NCBI GenBank assembly: GCA_963757945.1
Contig: CAVWTN010000002.1
Span: forward strand, 868,001 to 932,000
Length of the DNA: 64,000 nt
Reading direction: 5' to 3'
Source of the DNA: CAVWTN01 sp963757945
Lineage (GTDB): Bacteria > Vulcanimicrobiota > Vulcanimicrobiia > Vulcanimicrobiales > Vulcanimicrobiaceae
Shown: positions 25,972 through 33,655 of the stretch, one piece after another
How the letters are laid out: each line of letters begins with the position of its first letter
How positions within the stretch are numbered: position 1 is the stretch's first letter
Position numbers and translations under genes: made by a program
The notes under the pieces: generated by a model
What the model was told of the DNA's origin: nothing
The model's database searches: none
What the model saw: only the letters and a program-made list of their open reading frames with translations

Positions 25972-26663
25972 AAACAGCACGCACCTTGGGCAGGCTACCG
26001 TTACTGCTGATGATCTGCATCGCGCTCGCGGCCTGCGGCGGCGGAACTAACTCAAGCAACGACACCTCTGCTCTTGCGATACCGCCGCACAACATCGTTG
26101 TGACCCAAACTGACCCGACGGGCGATGCTTCGGCCTCAGCCGGCGTTGCGTGGGATATCACGCAAGTTCAGTCGACACTTGTCGAGGGTCCCTTTAGAAA
26201 CGAATACGTGAAGCTCCAGGTCGCGATTAGTTTCTTACAGGATGTATCATCCGCTCTTCCGGCGCCCGGTCAGCCCCTCGCCAACAATCCGGGCCGCCTA
26301 GGTGTTGAGATTCTCATCAATAAAGACGGAACTAACGCGACCGGCATATCCGAGGCAGCCTGTTCCCCCACGCCAAATATCGGGAGCATTGATGCATTCG
26401 TTGACGCTGGTGGCTACAATGGCCGCAACGCGGACGGATCGTATCCGATCCTTGACACGAGCGGCCTCAAGATCGGCGATGCTCCAGTTAACATTTCCGG
26501 CCATACCATCACATATTCCATTGACCTCGCCGCCTTGGGATCGCCCGCTACTGGAATTCCCAAGACGCAGATATACGTAATTGCCTTTAATGGCTACGGT
26601 GAGGGCGGAATCGAAACGGACTGCGCGCCAAATGGGGGTCCGTTGAGCGTCTCAGGAAGTTGA
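25968..26663 (+). CDS. Lipoprotein within the pilin operon
   Basis: The 231-residue protein has a lipoprotein signal (LLLMICIALAAC, Cys near residue 22, followed by GGG). The mature part (TDPTGDASASAGVAWDI ... VKLQVAISF ... HTITYSIDLAAL) looks like an all-beta DOMON-like domain of the kind seen in exported sugar-binding proteins; that is a weak resemblance. The gene is visibly lower in G+C than its neighbours. It is coupled to its neighbours at both ends (ATGA with the PilX-like gene, TTGA with the GspH-like gene). Confidence 0.6.
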   Translation: MKTARTLGRLPLLLMICIALAACGGGTNSSNDTSALAIPPHNIVVTQTDPTGDASASAGVAWDITQVQSTLVEGPFRNEYVKLQVAISFLQDVSSALPAPGQPLANNPGRLGVEILINKDGTNATGISEAACSPTPNIGSIDAFVDAGGYNGRNADGSYPILDTSGLKIGDAPVNISGHTITYSIDLAALGSPATGIPKTQIYVIAFNGYGEGGIETDCAPNGGPLSVSGS

Positions 26664-27277
26664 GAGAATCCTTGCCCCGTGCCCTGCCTTTTCGCGGCAG
26701 AGCGCTCCTAGCCAGTTCTTTGCGCAGAGAAGGCGGCTTTACGCTTCTCGAACTCATGCTTGTCGTTGGGCTTTGTGCGGCCTTGGCTGCCACGTTCTTC
26801 ATCTTGACCGCGCGGCCGCGGGGGCGTATTCATTCGACTGCGCTCGAGCTTCAGGCGCTCGTGAGCGAGGCCCGCGCGATCGCGGCCGCCACGAACGAGG
26901 GGCCAGGAAGCAGCGGAGCCACGATCCAGGTCCGGCGGCAAGGTGCGCAGAGCATCGTTTCGATCTATCGCTACCGCCCGCTGGCCGCCGTCGCTTCCAC
27001 AGTCCGGCTGGAGGAAAACGTGCCGCCGCTCCGCACGACCGCGGAGATCCGGCTCGGCGAGGCGACGACCTTCGCCATCTTCATCTCCAGCTCAGGGCAT
27101 AGTGCCGCGAGCCCGGACTTCGATGTTGCAACGAGCGGTACGCTTGCAAGCGAGCCGAATTGCGACAACGCTGCGGGTGTAGCAATCGTCCTTCGCGACG
27201 GCGCGGACCAGGAAACCGATGTTCTCAGCTGCGAGATGGCGCAACTCGAACTCGAACGCGATCGATCCGCTCAGTAG
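26660..27277 (+). CDS. GspH/FimT-like pseudopilin
   Basis: The 205-residue protein has a long basic lead and then REGG|FTLLELMLVVGLCAALAA, a prepilin motif with Glu+5. The mature region (STALELQALVSEARAIAAA) fits the GspH/FimT pattern. The start is either TTG 26660, overlapping the previous stop, or TTG 26720, which would give a shorter and more typical lead. It is the last gene of the pilin operon and converges on the cytochrome oxidase operon with a 6-base gap. Confidence 0.72.
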   Translation: MRESLPRALPFRGRALLASSLRREGGFTLLELMLVVGLCAALAATFFILTARPRGRIHSTALELQALVSEARAIAAATNEGPGSSGATIQVRRQGAQSIVSIYRYRPLAAVASTVRLEENVPPLRTTAEIRLGEATTFAIFISSSGHSAASPDFDVATSGTLASEPNCDNAAGVAIVLRDGADQETDVLSCEMAQLELERDRSAQ

Positions 27278-27283
27278 CGGCGG

Positions 27284-27463
27284 CTACTGTAGCGGTTCTT
27301 TGAGCGTCGTCGAGGATGGCCAGCGGTGGTTGATCGAGGAGCCGAACACGACGATGCCCATCATCAGGATGATCATCGCTAATCCGAAAAAGACGGCGAT
27401 GCGCACGATCAGCGGGATGCCGCCGGAGATTGGAACGCCGCGCTCGTCCTTGGGATCGTACAT
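27284..27463 (-). CDS. Small membrane protein of the cytochrome oxidase operon
   Basis: A 59-residue protein with one membrane helix (PLIVRIAVFFGLAMIILMMG region) between a charged N-terminus (MYDPKDERGVP) and a short tail (SINHRWPSS). It follows the 66-residue membrane protein by 3 bases at the end of the coxB-coxA-coxC operon. Position and size suggest an accessory oxidase subunit analogous to bacterial subunit IV; no homology is claimed. Confidence 0.6.
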   Translation of the reverse strand: MYDPKDERGVPISGGIPLIVRIAVFFGLAMIILMMGIVVFGSSINHRWPSSTTLKEPLQ

Positions 27464-27466
27464 AGG

Positions 27467-27667
27467 CTAGCCTCCTCCGCCCAACACGCCCGTTGCAGCG
27501 AGAATCACCAGCACGCAGCCGAATGCCATCAGCCCGAGCAACGCCTTCGTGACCGTGTTGTCGAGCCCGGTCGTCCGCCAATCGTTCTTGAGCTGGATGC
27601 TCGTCGTGACCATCACGATGACGGCGCCGATCAGGGCAACTCCACGCTCGATGACCGCTAGCGACAT
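27467..27667 (-). CDS. Small two-helix membrane protein of the cytochrome oxidase operon
   Basis: A 66-residue protein with two hydrophobic segments (GVALIGAVIVMVTTSI and ALLGLMAFGCVLVILAATG) joined by a short polar loop (KNDWRTTGLDNTV). It lies 11 bases after coxC. It is probably an oxidase-associated small subunit or assembly factor; it was not recognised by family. Confidence 0.6.
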   Translation of the reverse strand: MSLAVIERGVALIGAVIVMVTTSIQLKNDWRTTGLDNTVTKALLGLMAFGCVLVILAATGVLGGGG

Positions 27668-27678
27668 GCCCTACACCC

Positions 27679-28311
27679 CTACCATAGGTAAAACAGGAAG
27701 AACAGCGCGACCCAGATCACGTCGACGAAATGCCAGTAGAGCGTGCCGGCGGTCAAGCCGAAATACTTGGAGGCCGTATACGTGCCGGAATTCGCCTGCA
27801 CCATCAAGACCAGCAGGAAGATGACGCCGATCAGCACGTGAAAACCGTGCAAGCCCGTCAACGTGAAGAATGAAGCGCCGAGCGTGCTCCCCGCCCACGT
27901 GATCGCGGCCTGACTGTATTCGTAGGCCTGCCCGCACAAGAACATGACGCCGAGCACGATCGTGGCCGAGAGCCAGCCGTTGAAAGCGCGGACCTTCATG
28001 TGCTTCCAGCTCTCGAGCGCGAAATGCATCGTCGCGCCCGAACCGAAGAGCACGACCGAGTTCACGGCCGCGAACGACGTGTCGAAACGCGGCAGCTGCT
28101 GGCCGGCGGAGTTGATCGGCGGCCAGTTCGGGACCGAGTTCCGTAAATACGTGTATGCGAAGATGAACATCGAGAACAGCACGACGTCGCTGAACAAGAA
28201 GAACACGAAGCCGAGCAGACGGATGTCGCGCGTTTGCGCGTAGACGGGGTCGACGTCGTTGTAACGGATGACCACCGGGTCGCGGACGTCGGGCGCAGCT
28301 GCTACCGCCAT
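27679..28311 (-). CDS. coxC: Cytochrome c oxidase subunit III
   Basis: The 210-residue protein has five predicted helices and the CoxC pattern GFVFFLFSDVVLFSMFIF, WKHMKVRAFNGWL, FFTLTGLHGFHVLIG (conserved E/H region) and YWHFVDVIW. It is the five-helix form typical of caa3/bo-type oxidases. Subunit III stabilises the catalytic core and channels oxygen. It starts one base after coxA ends. Confidence 0.9.
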   Translation of the reverse strand: MAVAAAPDVRDPVVIRYNDVDPVYAQTRDIRLLGFVFFLFSDVVLFSMFIFAYTYLRNSVPNWPPINSAGQQLPRFDTSFAAVNSVVLFGSGATMHFALESWKHMKVRAFNGWLSATIVLGVMFLCGQAYEYSQAAITWAGSTLGASFFTLTGLHGFHVLIGVIFLLVLMVQANSGTYTASKYFGLTAGTLYWHFVDVIWVALFFLFYLW

Positions 28312-28312
28312 G

Positions 28313-30031
28313 CTAGGACCACACGAGTTCCGGCGCCGGCGTCGGCATTTGGCTCGGCGGCGGCGGGTCCAGGCCCAGGTACGGCAACGGCTCGTCGAAG
28401 TTGTACGGCGTCTTCAGCACAGCCGGGATCGTCTTGAAATTGTAATACGGCGGCGGCGAGGAGATCATCCATTCAAGCGTGCGAGCGCCCCAAGGATTGT
28501 TTCCCGCGATCCGGCCCTTCCGCAAGCTCCACCACATGTTGTAGAACAGGAACAGCGTCGAAATCGCCATCAGGAACGAGAAGCCCGATGCGACGACGTT
28601 CCAGAATTGGAACTGCGGATCGTAGACCGCGACGCGGCGCGGCATGCCCAGCAGACCGAGCCAGTGCATCGGCAAGAACGTTCCGTTGAAGCCGATGAAC
28701 ACGGTCCAGAAGTGCCAGCGGCCGAGCTTCTCGCTGAGCAGACGGCCGGTCATCTTCGGCCACCAATAATACAGGCCGGCGAAGATCCCGAAAACGCTGC
28801 CTCCGAAGAGCACGTAGTGAAAGTGCCCGACCACGAAATAGGTCCCGTGCTCGTGCAAATCGGTCGGCACCGACGCCAAGAACACGCCCGTGATCCCGCC
28901 GAACGTGAACGTCCCAAGGAACCCGATCGCGAACAGCATCGCGGTCGAGAACCAGATCCTTCCGCCCCAGATCGTCGCCAGCCATGAAAAGATCTTGATC
29001 CCCGTCGGGACGGCGACGAAGAGCGTCAGGATCATGAACGGGAGCTGTAGCCACGGCGCGAGCCCGCTCGTGAACATGTGGTGCGCCCACACCATGAAGC
29101 CGACGACCGCGATCGCGACCGACGAAAAGGCGATCATCTTGTAACCGAAGATCGGCTTGCGCGAGAACGTCGGCAAGACCTCGGAGATGATCCCGAACGC
29201 GGGAAGGATCATGATGTAGACGGCTGGGTGCGAATAAAACCAGAACATGTGCTGCCACAGCAGCGGGCTGCCCCCGCGCGCCGGATCGTAGAACGGCACG
29301 CCGAACGTGCGCTCTAGGAACAGCGCGAGCAGAGCGCCCGAAAGCGCGACCGTCGCGACCATGCTCATCGCTGCCGTGGCGAACGTCGCCCACACGAAGA
29401 GCGGCATGCGGGTCCACGTCATGCCCGGAGCGCGCATCTTGACGATCGTCACCATGAAGTTCATGCCGGTCAGCGTCGCGCTGATGCCGATCAGAAAGAT
29501 CGCCACGCACCACAGCGACGTGCCCGGCGGCCCCTGCAGCGAGACCGGGGGGTACTCCGTCCAGCCGGCATCCGGCGCGCCGACCAAAAACGACGAGAAC
29601 AACAGGACGCCGGCCGGCGGGAACATCCAGAAGCTCGCCATGTTCAGCCAGGGAAATGCGACGTCTCGCGCGCCGATCATCAGCGGCATGATGTAATTCC
29701 CGAAGCCGCCGGTCACCACCGGAATGATGACCAGCCACACCATCGCGGAGCCGTGGACGCTATAAACGCCGTTGTACGCCTGCCCGCTGAGCAGGCGTCC
29801 ATCGGGATTCAGCAGCTGCAGCCTGATCACTTCCGCGAGCAAACCCGAGATGACGAAGAACAGCAACCCAGTGATCAAGTACTGCAGCCCGATGATCTTG
29901 TGATCGATCGTGAAGATGTACTTGCGAATGAACCCTTCGGGCGCGGGATGAATGTGATCTTCGTGCCCGTGGGGCCGGGGTTTGAACTTGTCGATGGTGG
30001 TTACGGACAACGTGGGTTTTCCCCCAATCAC
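28313..30031 (-). CDS. coxA: Cytochrome c oxidase subunit I (A2-type)
   Basis: The 572-residue heme-copper oxidase core has the heme a ligand in VYSVHGSAMV, the CuB/Tyr site FWFYSHPAVYIMILP, the CuB pair WAHHMFTSG and the heme ligands in VGHFHYVLFGG. In helix VI the usual Glu of GHPEVY is Ala, and a Tyr-Ser pair precedes the His. This YSHP form defines A2-type oxidases, which use the YS pair in the D proton channel. It reduces oxygen to water and pumps protons. The C-terminus is Pro-rich. Its start overlaps the coxB stop (ATGA). Confidence 0.95.
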   Translation of the reverse strand: MIGGKPTLSVTTIDKFKPRPHGHEDHIHPAPEGFIRKYIFTIDHKIIGLQYLITGLLFFVISGLLAEVIRLQLLNPDGRLLSGQAYNGVYSVHGSAMVWLVIIPVVTGGFGNYIMPLMIGARDVAFPWLNMASFWMFPPAGVLLFSSFLVGAPDAGWTEYPPVSLQGPPGTSLWCVAIFLIGISATLTGMNFMVTIVKMRAPGMTWTRMPLFVWATFATAAMSMVATVALSGALLALFLERTFGVPFYDPARGGSPLLWQHMFWFYSHPAVYIMILPAFGIISEVLPTFSRKPIFGYKMIAFSSVAIAVVGFMVWAHHMFTSGLAPWLQLPFMILTLFVAVPTGIKIFSWLATIWGGRIWFSTAMLFAIGFLGTFTFGGITGVFLASVPTDLHEHGTYFVVGHFHYVLFGGSVFGIFAGLYYWWPKMTGRLLSEKLGRWHFWTVFIGFNGTFLPMHWLGLLGMPRRVAVYDPQFQFWNVVASGFSFLMAISTLFLFYNMWWSLRKGRIAGNNPWGARTLEWMISSPPPYYNFKTIPAVLKTPYNFDEPLPYLGLDPPPPSQMPTPAPELVWS

Positions 30032-31122
30032 TTCGAGGTCTGCGTCGGCAGGTTGAGGATGAACCGGGTCAAGTTGGCGATGTCCAAGTTGGAGAGCGCG
30101 TTTGCTTGCGCGTTGGGCATGATGCCCTGCGGCCCGTTGTAGCCGTATTTGAGGATGCGCGCGACGTTCGCCGGTGAAGGGATCGAGCCGTCGACGAGCA
30201 TCGGATGGTTCGGATCACGCGTGAGATTGCCGAGGCCCGGACCGACGATCTTCTGCTCGAACGGCCCAAGCGAATGGCAAGCGTAGCATTTCTGCCCGAA
30301 CAGCGCCCGGCCGGCGTCGACGGTCCCTTGCGTGAATGGAATCGCCTGGGTGGCGCCCGCGGCGCCGGCGTTACGCTGCTGAACGCCGAGCCATCTTTGA
30401 AAGTCCTGTTGCGAATCGATGTGCAGCGAGTCGAACATCTGGCCGTGGTTGACGCCGCAGAACTCCGTGCAGATGATTCTGTACGTGCCGATCCGCTCGG
30501 GCGTGAAGCGCAACGTCTGCACGAGGCCCGGGACCATGTCGGCCTTCAGGCGCATCTCCGGAACCCAGAACGAGTGGATCACGTCGGTCGACGTCACGTG
30601 CAACGTCACGGGCGTCCCCGCAGGCACGTGCATTTCGTGATAGACGGAGCCTTTGAGGTTAGGGTAGCGGAATTCGTAATTGAATTGGTGGCCGATCGCC
30701 TCCATCGTCAACACGTCGCCGAGCTGATTTTGCAACTGCGCCCACACGCGCACGCTGAGCACCGACAGAACGATGATGATGATCGTCGGAATCAGCGTCC
30801 ACCAAAACTCCAGTTTCACGTTGTCGTGAACCTGAATCCCAAGCGAGGTCAACGGCTCATCGCGCCGCCGCCGGAACACGACGGCGAAATAGATGAGGTA
30901 ACCCCACACGTAGATGGAAATCGCCGAGCCGAAGATCGCCATAAACTTGAACAGCCAGTCGATCTCCGCCGCGGGTCGAGCTGCCTCGGGCAGAAACCGG
31001 TCCAGAGGGGCTGCGCCGATCGCGAAGCCGAGGGCGACGTTGAAGATCGTCATGGCGATCGTCACCGGCCAAAAACCGGGGCCCAGATTATGTTTCTGAG
31101 GAGGCTCTACGACTTGGGCCAT
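30028..31122 (-). CDS. coxB: Cytochrome c oxidase subunit II fused to cytochrome c (caa3-type)
   Basis: The 364-residue protein has two N-terminal helices (about 17-38 and 57-82) and a cupredoxin domain with the CuA ligands: His183 in VIHSFWVP, then C218TEFC222GVNH226GQM229. A C-terminal cytochrome c domain has CYACH (279-283) and a distal Met in GIMPNAQ. The fusion marks a caa3 oxidase, in which the attached heme c feeds CuA directly. It is the first gene of the oxidase operon. Electrons probably come from cytochrome c or a periplasmic donor. Confidence 0.95.
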   Translation of the reverse strand: MAQVVEPPQKHNLGPGFWPVTIAMTIFNVALGFAIGAAPLDRFLPEAARPAAEIDWLFKFMAIFGSAISIYVWGYLIYFAVVFRRRRDEPLTSLGIQVHDNVKLEFWWTLIPTIIIIVLSVLSVRVWAQLQNQLGDVLTMEAIGHQFNYEFRYPNLKGSVYHEMHVPAGTPVTLHVTSTDVIHSFWVPEMRLKADMVPGLVQTLRFTPERIGTYRIICTEFCGVNHGQMFDSLHIDSQQDFQRWLGVQQRNAGAAGATQAIPFTQGTVDAGRALFGQKCYACHSLGPFEQKIVGPGLGNLTRDPNHPMLVDGSIPSPANVARILKYGYNGPQGIMPNAQANALSNLDIANLTRFILNLPTQTSK

Positions 31123-31286
31123 ACTGAAACGCGCGCGCTCCGATCCAAAAAGGCACCCTAGGACCGCCTACATTTTTAGACAGTCACGCCGGACTTCCGT
31201 CCTGAATCCGCAACCCGCCGTATCGACCGGAAGGTCCTGCCTTTTTCGAAATGGATGTGCGCCCGCACTCAGTCGCTCGCCCCACC

Positions 31287-31316
31287 TTGTCAGATAGCTC
31301 GCCTACCCCGTATACT
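31287..31316 (+). promoter_or_regulatory. Sigma70-type promoter for the decapeptide-repeat gene
   Basis: TTGTCA (31287-31292) and TATACT (31311-31316) are separated by 18 bases, a near-consensus housekeeping promoter in otherwise GC-rich DNA. Transcription would begin near 31323, giving a leader of about 65 bases before the ATG at 31387. The leader contains AGGGG shortly before the start codon. Confidence 0.6.
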
Positions 31317-31386
31317 CTAGTTAACGGAGTAAACGTTTTTAACGCGGGGCAATGGAAGCCAGAAGCGTCGTCCACCAGGGGTTTCC

Positions 31387-31980
31387 ATGCTCGCGCTCTC
31401 GCTATTGTCAGCGTTGCTCTCCTTTTTGCACATCGACGCCTCCCCGCTCGGCGGGTCCGGCATCCTAGCCTCCCCGCTCGGCGGGTCCGGCATCCTGGCC
31501 TCCCCGCTCGGCGGGTCCGGCATCCTGGCCTCTCCGCTCGGCGGGTCCGGCATCCTGGCCTCTCCGCTCGGCGGGTCCGGCATCCTGGCCTCCCCGCTCG
31601 GCGGGTCCGGCATCCTGGCCTCTCCGCTCGGCGGGTCCGGCATCCTGGCCTCCCCGCTCGGCGGGTCCGGCATCCTGGCCTCTCCGCTCGGCGGGTCCGG
31701 TATCCTGGCCTCTCCGCTCGGCGGGTCCGGCATCCTGGCCTCCCCGCTCGGCGGGTCCGGTATCCTGGCCTCTCCGCTCGGCGGGTCCGGCATCCTGGCC
31801 TCCCCGCTCGGCGGATCCGGCATCCTGGCCTCTCCGCTCGGCGGGTCCGGCATCCTGGCCTCTCCGCTCGGCGGGTCCGGCATCCTGGCCTCTCCGCTCG
31901 GCGGGTCCGGCATCCTGGCCTCTCCGCTCGGCGGGTCCGGCATCCTGGCCTCTCCGCTTGGCGGGTCGGGAATTCTCTAA
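31387..31980 (+). CDS. Decapeptide tandem-repeat protein (18 x ASPLGGSGIL)
   Basis: The 197-residue protein is a 17-residue hydrophobic lead (MLALSLLSALLSFLHID) followed by 18 uninterrupted copies of ASPLGGSGIL, then TAA. No charged residue occurs in the 180-residue array. Every base difference between copies (tcc/tct, ggc/ggt/gga, ggg/gga, ctg/cta/ctc, ctc/ctt, tcc/tcg, atc/att) is silent in this frame. In the alternative frames several would change amino acids. The gene has its own promoter and a strong terminator. The lead could act as a short signal or anchor. No family was recognised; a secreted self-assembling peptide, a structural protein or a multi-copy peptide precursor are possibilities. 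Confidence 0.7.
   Translation: MLALSLLSALLSFLHIDASPLGGSGILASPLGGSGILASPLGGSGILASPLGGSGILASPLGGSGILASPLGGSGILASPLGGSGILASPLGGSGILASPLGGSGILASPLGGSGILASPLGGSGILASPLGGSGILASPLGGSGILASPLGGSGILASPLGGSGILASPLGGSGILASPLGGSGILASPLGGSGIL
31438..31977 (+). repeat. 30-bp tandem repeat array, 18 copies
   Basis: The unit is 30 bp (gcc-tcY-ccg-ctc-ggc-ggg-tcc-ggc-atc-ctg), repeated 18 times without spacers. Copies 1-17 differ at a handful of positions. The last copy carries the most changes (ctt, tcg, gga, att, ctc), as expected for the edge of an array that is homogenised by slippage or unequal exchange. Copy number is likely to vary between strains and may be miscounted in assemblies. Confidence 0.95.
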
Positions 31981-32031
31981 GCGTCTCAGCACCTAGTGTG
32001 ATCTAAAGCTTTTTTCGCGAAAAGCCGAAAG

Positions 32032-32070
32032 CCAGAGGGCAGCCTTCCACCGGCTGCCCTCTGGTTTTTT
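32032..32070 (+). terminator. Intrinsic terminator of the decapeptide-repeat gene
   Basis: A perfect 13-bp stem, CCAGAGGGCAGCC (32032-32044) with GGCTGCCCTCTGG (32052-32064), a 7-base loop and a run of six T. This is the strongest terminator in the window. It separates the repeat gene from the helical-repeat genes, so the two are transcribed independently. Confidence 0.9.
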
Positions 32071-32170
32071 GATTGGTCCGCCGTATCTTGAATGTGCTCG
32101 AAGTGATCCTCGGCGCCGTCGCGTTGCGGCGCCGCCCCACCAAAGCGCTAACCACCGTGCAGGCTGACTG

Positions 32171-33514
32171 ATGGCGTTCGCAGCCGGCGTCGATCGCGCT
32201 TGGGACGACGAGGCGCAGGCTATCTTCCTCGCGGGCCGTTATCAACGTTTCCTGTCTGAAATTGAGAACACCAGTTCGCCCCAGCTCCTGCTCCTGGCCG
32301 CGAAGGCCTTGGCAAGGATCGGCGATCTGGAAGAGAGTCTCAAGTGCCTTGCGGCGCTAGCCGCTCCAGGCGCCTCGGAACCGCAAGTCGCCGTTCACGC
32401 GCTCTTCCAAGAGGCGGCGGTCCGCGTTGCAACCGGAGACGCCGAAGGCGCCGCAGGCTCCCTCGAGACGGCGAGACAGCTGGTGGCGGCGAGCCGTGAC
32501 GCGGAACTCGAATTCACCCTGGACCTCTACCAGGCGATGTATGCTTGGGCGAAGCGCGATCTTGCAGCCACGGAGTCGCTCGCTCGAAGCGCCATGTCTT
32601 CAATGAATCCGGAGACGCTGGCGCTGGCGGCCCAGTTTCTCGGGTTCGTAGCGGCAAGTCGCGGGCGCTACATGGAACAGATCGCGATTCTCGAGAGCGC
32701 TCTCGCCGAACTCGACACGCTGCCGGTGCGCGATGTTTGGATCGAGGTCTCGATCCTGCAGAACATCTCCGGCATCGTCTGCGACATGTACTTGCCCGCT
32801 GTCGCGCGACGGATGTCGGATCGAGCGGAAGCGATCGAATGGACCGACGAGATGACGGTGCAGCGCTTCCATATCCTGCGGTCGCTCGCGTATTTTCGGT
32901 CGCTGGGGAGCGATCCGTTCTTGCCCTTCGAATACCTGGACCGCGCCTCCGCGATCGCTCCGACGGAGCCGTGGAGGCTCGTCTCGCGTCTCGACCGGAT
33001 CTTCCTCGTTCAGGAGATGAGCGGCGACCGGATCGTCAAGGACTGCGATATCGCCGTGGAAATGCAGCGCGCGCGAGAAATAGCAAGTTCCATCGATTGG
33101 GGCACAACGCACGGTGAGGACCGTTACGGCCTGCTCATCCTCGCCGAGCTCCTCTCGCAGAGCCATGCACGAGATGCAGCCGCGTACCTGGCGCTCTATC
33201 GCAGCATTCAGCAGACGATGTCGCCGCTATTGATGGGGCGGGCGGACTCTCGCTGGACGGCCACCGAGGACTTCGTTGAGGGAACGGTCGTCGCGGCCAA
33301 CGGCGATCCACAACGCGGAATCGAGCTCATCGGCAAGGCCTTCGCATTTTGGGACGACGTCGGGTATTCGTGGCGGGCCACGCGCGCGGCGATCAAACTG
33401 TACGAACTCGGCGGCGACGAGAAGCACATCGATTGGGCTTTCCGCGAGTCGCGGCGCTACCCGTACTCATGGCTCAGCGACGCGGTCTCCCGCGCCGGAC
33501 ACCGCCCGAAATAA
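32171..33514 (+). CDS. TPR-like helical repeat protein, paralog 1
   Basis: The 447-residue protein is almost entirely helical, with TPR-like units (LLLAAKALARIGDLEESLKC; LYQAMYAWAKRDLAATESLA; ILESALAELDTLPVRD). It ends FWDDVGYSWRATRAAIKLYEL then YPYSWLSDAVSRAG. That C-terminal style occurs in the sensor halves of large LuxR-type regulators, but no DNA-binding helix-turn-helix follows here. There is no signal peptide, so it should be cytoplasmic. It is the first of three tandem paralogs. The function is unknown; protein or peptide binding is the family expectation. Confidence 0.75.
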   Translation: MAFAAGVDRAWDDEAQAIFLAGRYQRFLSEIENTSSPQLLLLAAKALARIGDLEESLKCLAALAAPGASEPQVAVHALFQEAAVRVATGDAEGAAGSLETARQLVAASRDAELEFTLDLYQAMYAWAKRDLAATESLARSAMSSMNPETLALAAQFLGFVAASRGRYMEQIAILESALAELDTLPVRDVWIEVSILQNISGIVCDMYLPAVARRMSDRAEAIEWTDEMTVQRFHILRSLAYFRSLGSDPFLPFEYLDRASAIAPTEPWRLVSRLDRIFLVQEMSGDRIVKDCDIAVEMQRAREIASSIDWGTTHGEDRYGLLILAELLSQSHARDAAAYLALYRSIQQTMSPLLMGRADSRWTATEDFVEGTVVAANGDPQRGIELIGKAFAFWDDVGYSWRATRAAIKLYELGGDEKHIDWAFRESRRYPYSWLSDAVSRAGHRPK

Positions 33515-33655
33515 GCGAGGCGGGCGGCCCAGGCTGCCGCTTGCTCGGCCTCAAAAGCCCCCAAGGGCGCCCTAAGACTTGCCCGCCGCGATGCCGAAGC
33601 CGCCAGGTGCGGCCGCAGCGTTTAGCTTTCGATGGGGCTGCAGATGTGGCGGACT

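Noticed and set aside
31437..31980. CRISPR array
   Set aside because: The 30-bp units abut with no spacers and are translated; no cas genes are nearby.
31251..32006. Long overlapping open frames across the repeat array (plus-frame RRVRHPGLSA-type repeats; minus-frame MPDPPSGEAR-type repeats)
   Set aside because: A 30-bp unit without stops opens several frames automatically. Only the 31387 frame keeps all variation silent and has a promoter, start and terminator in the right direction.
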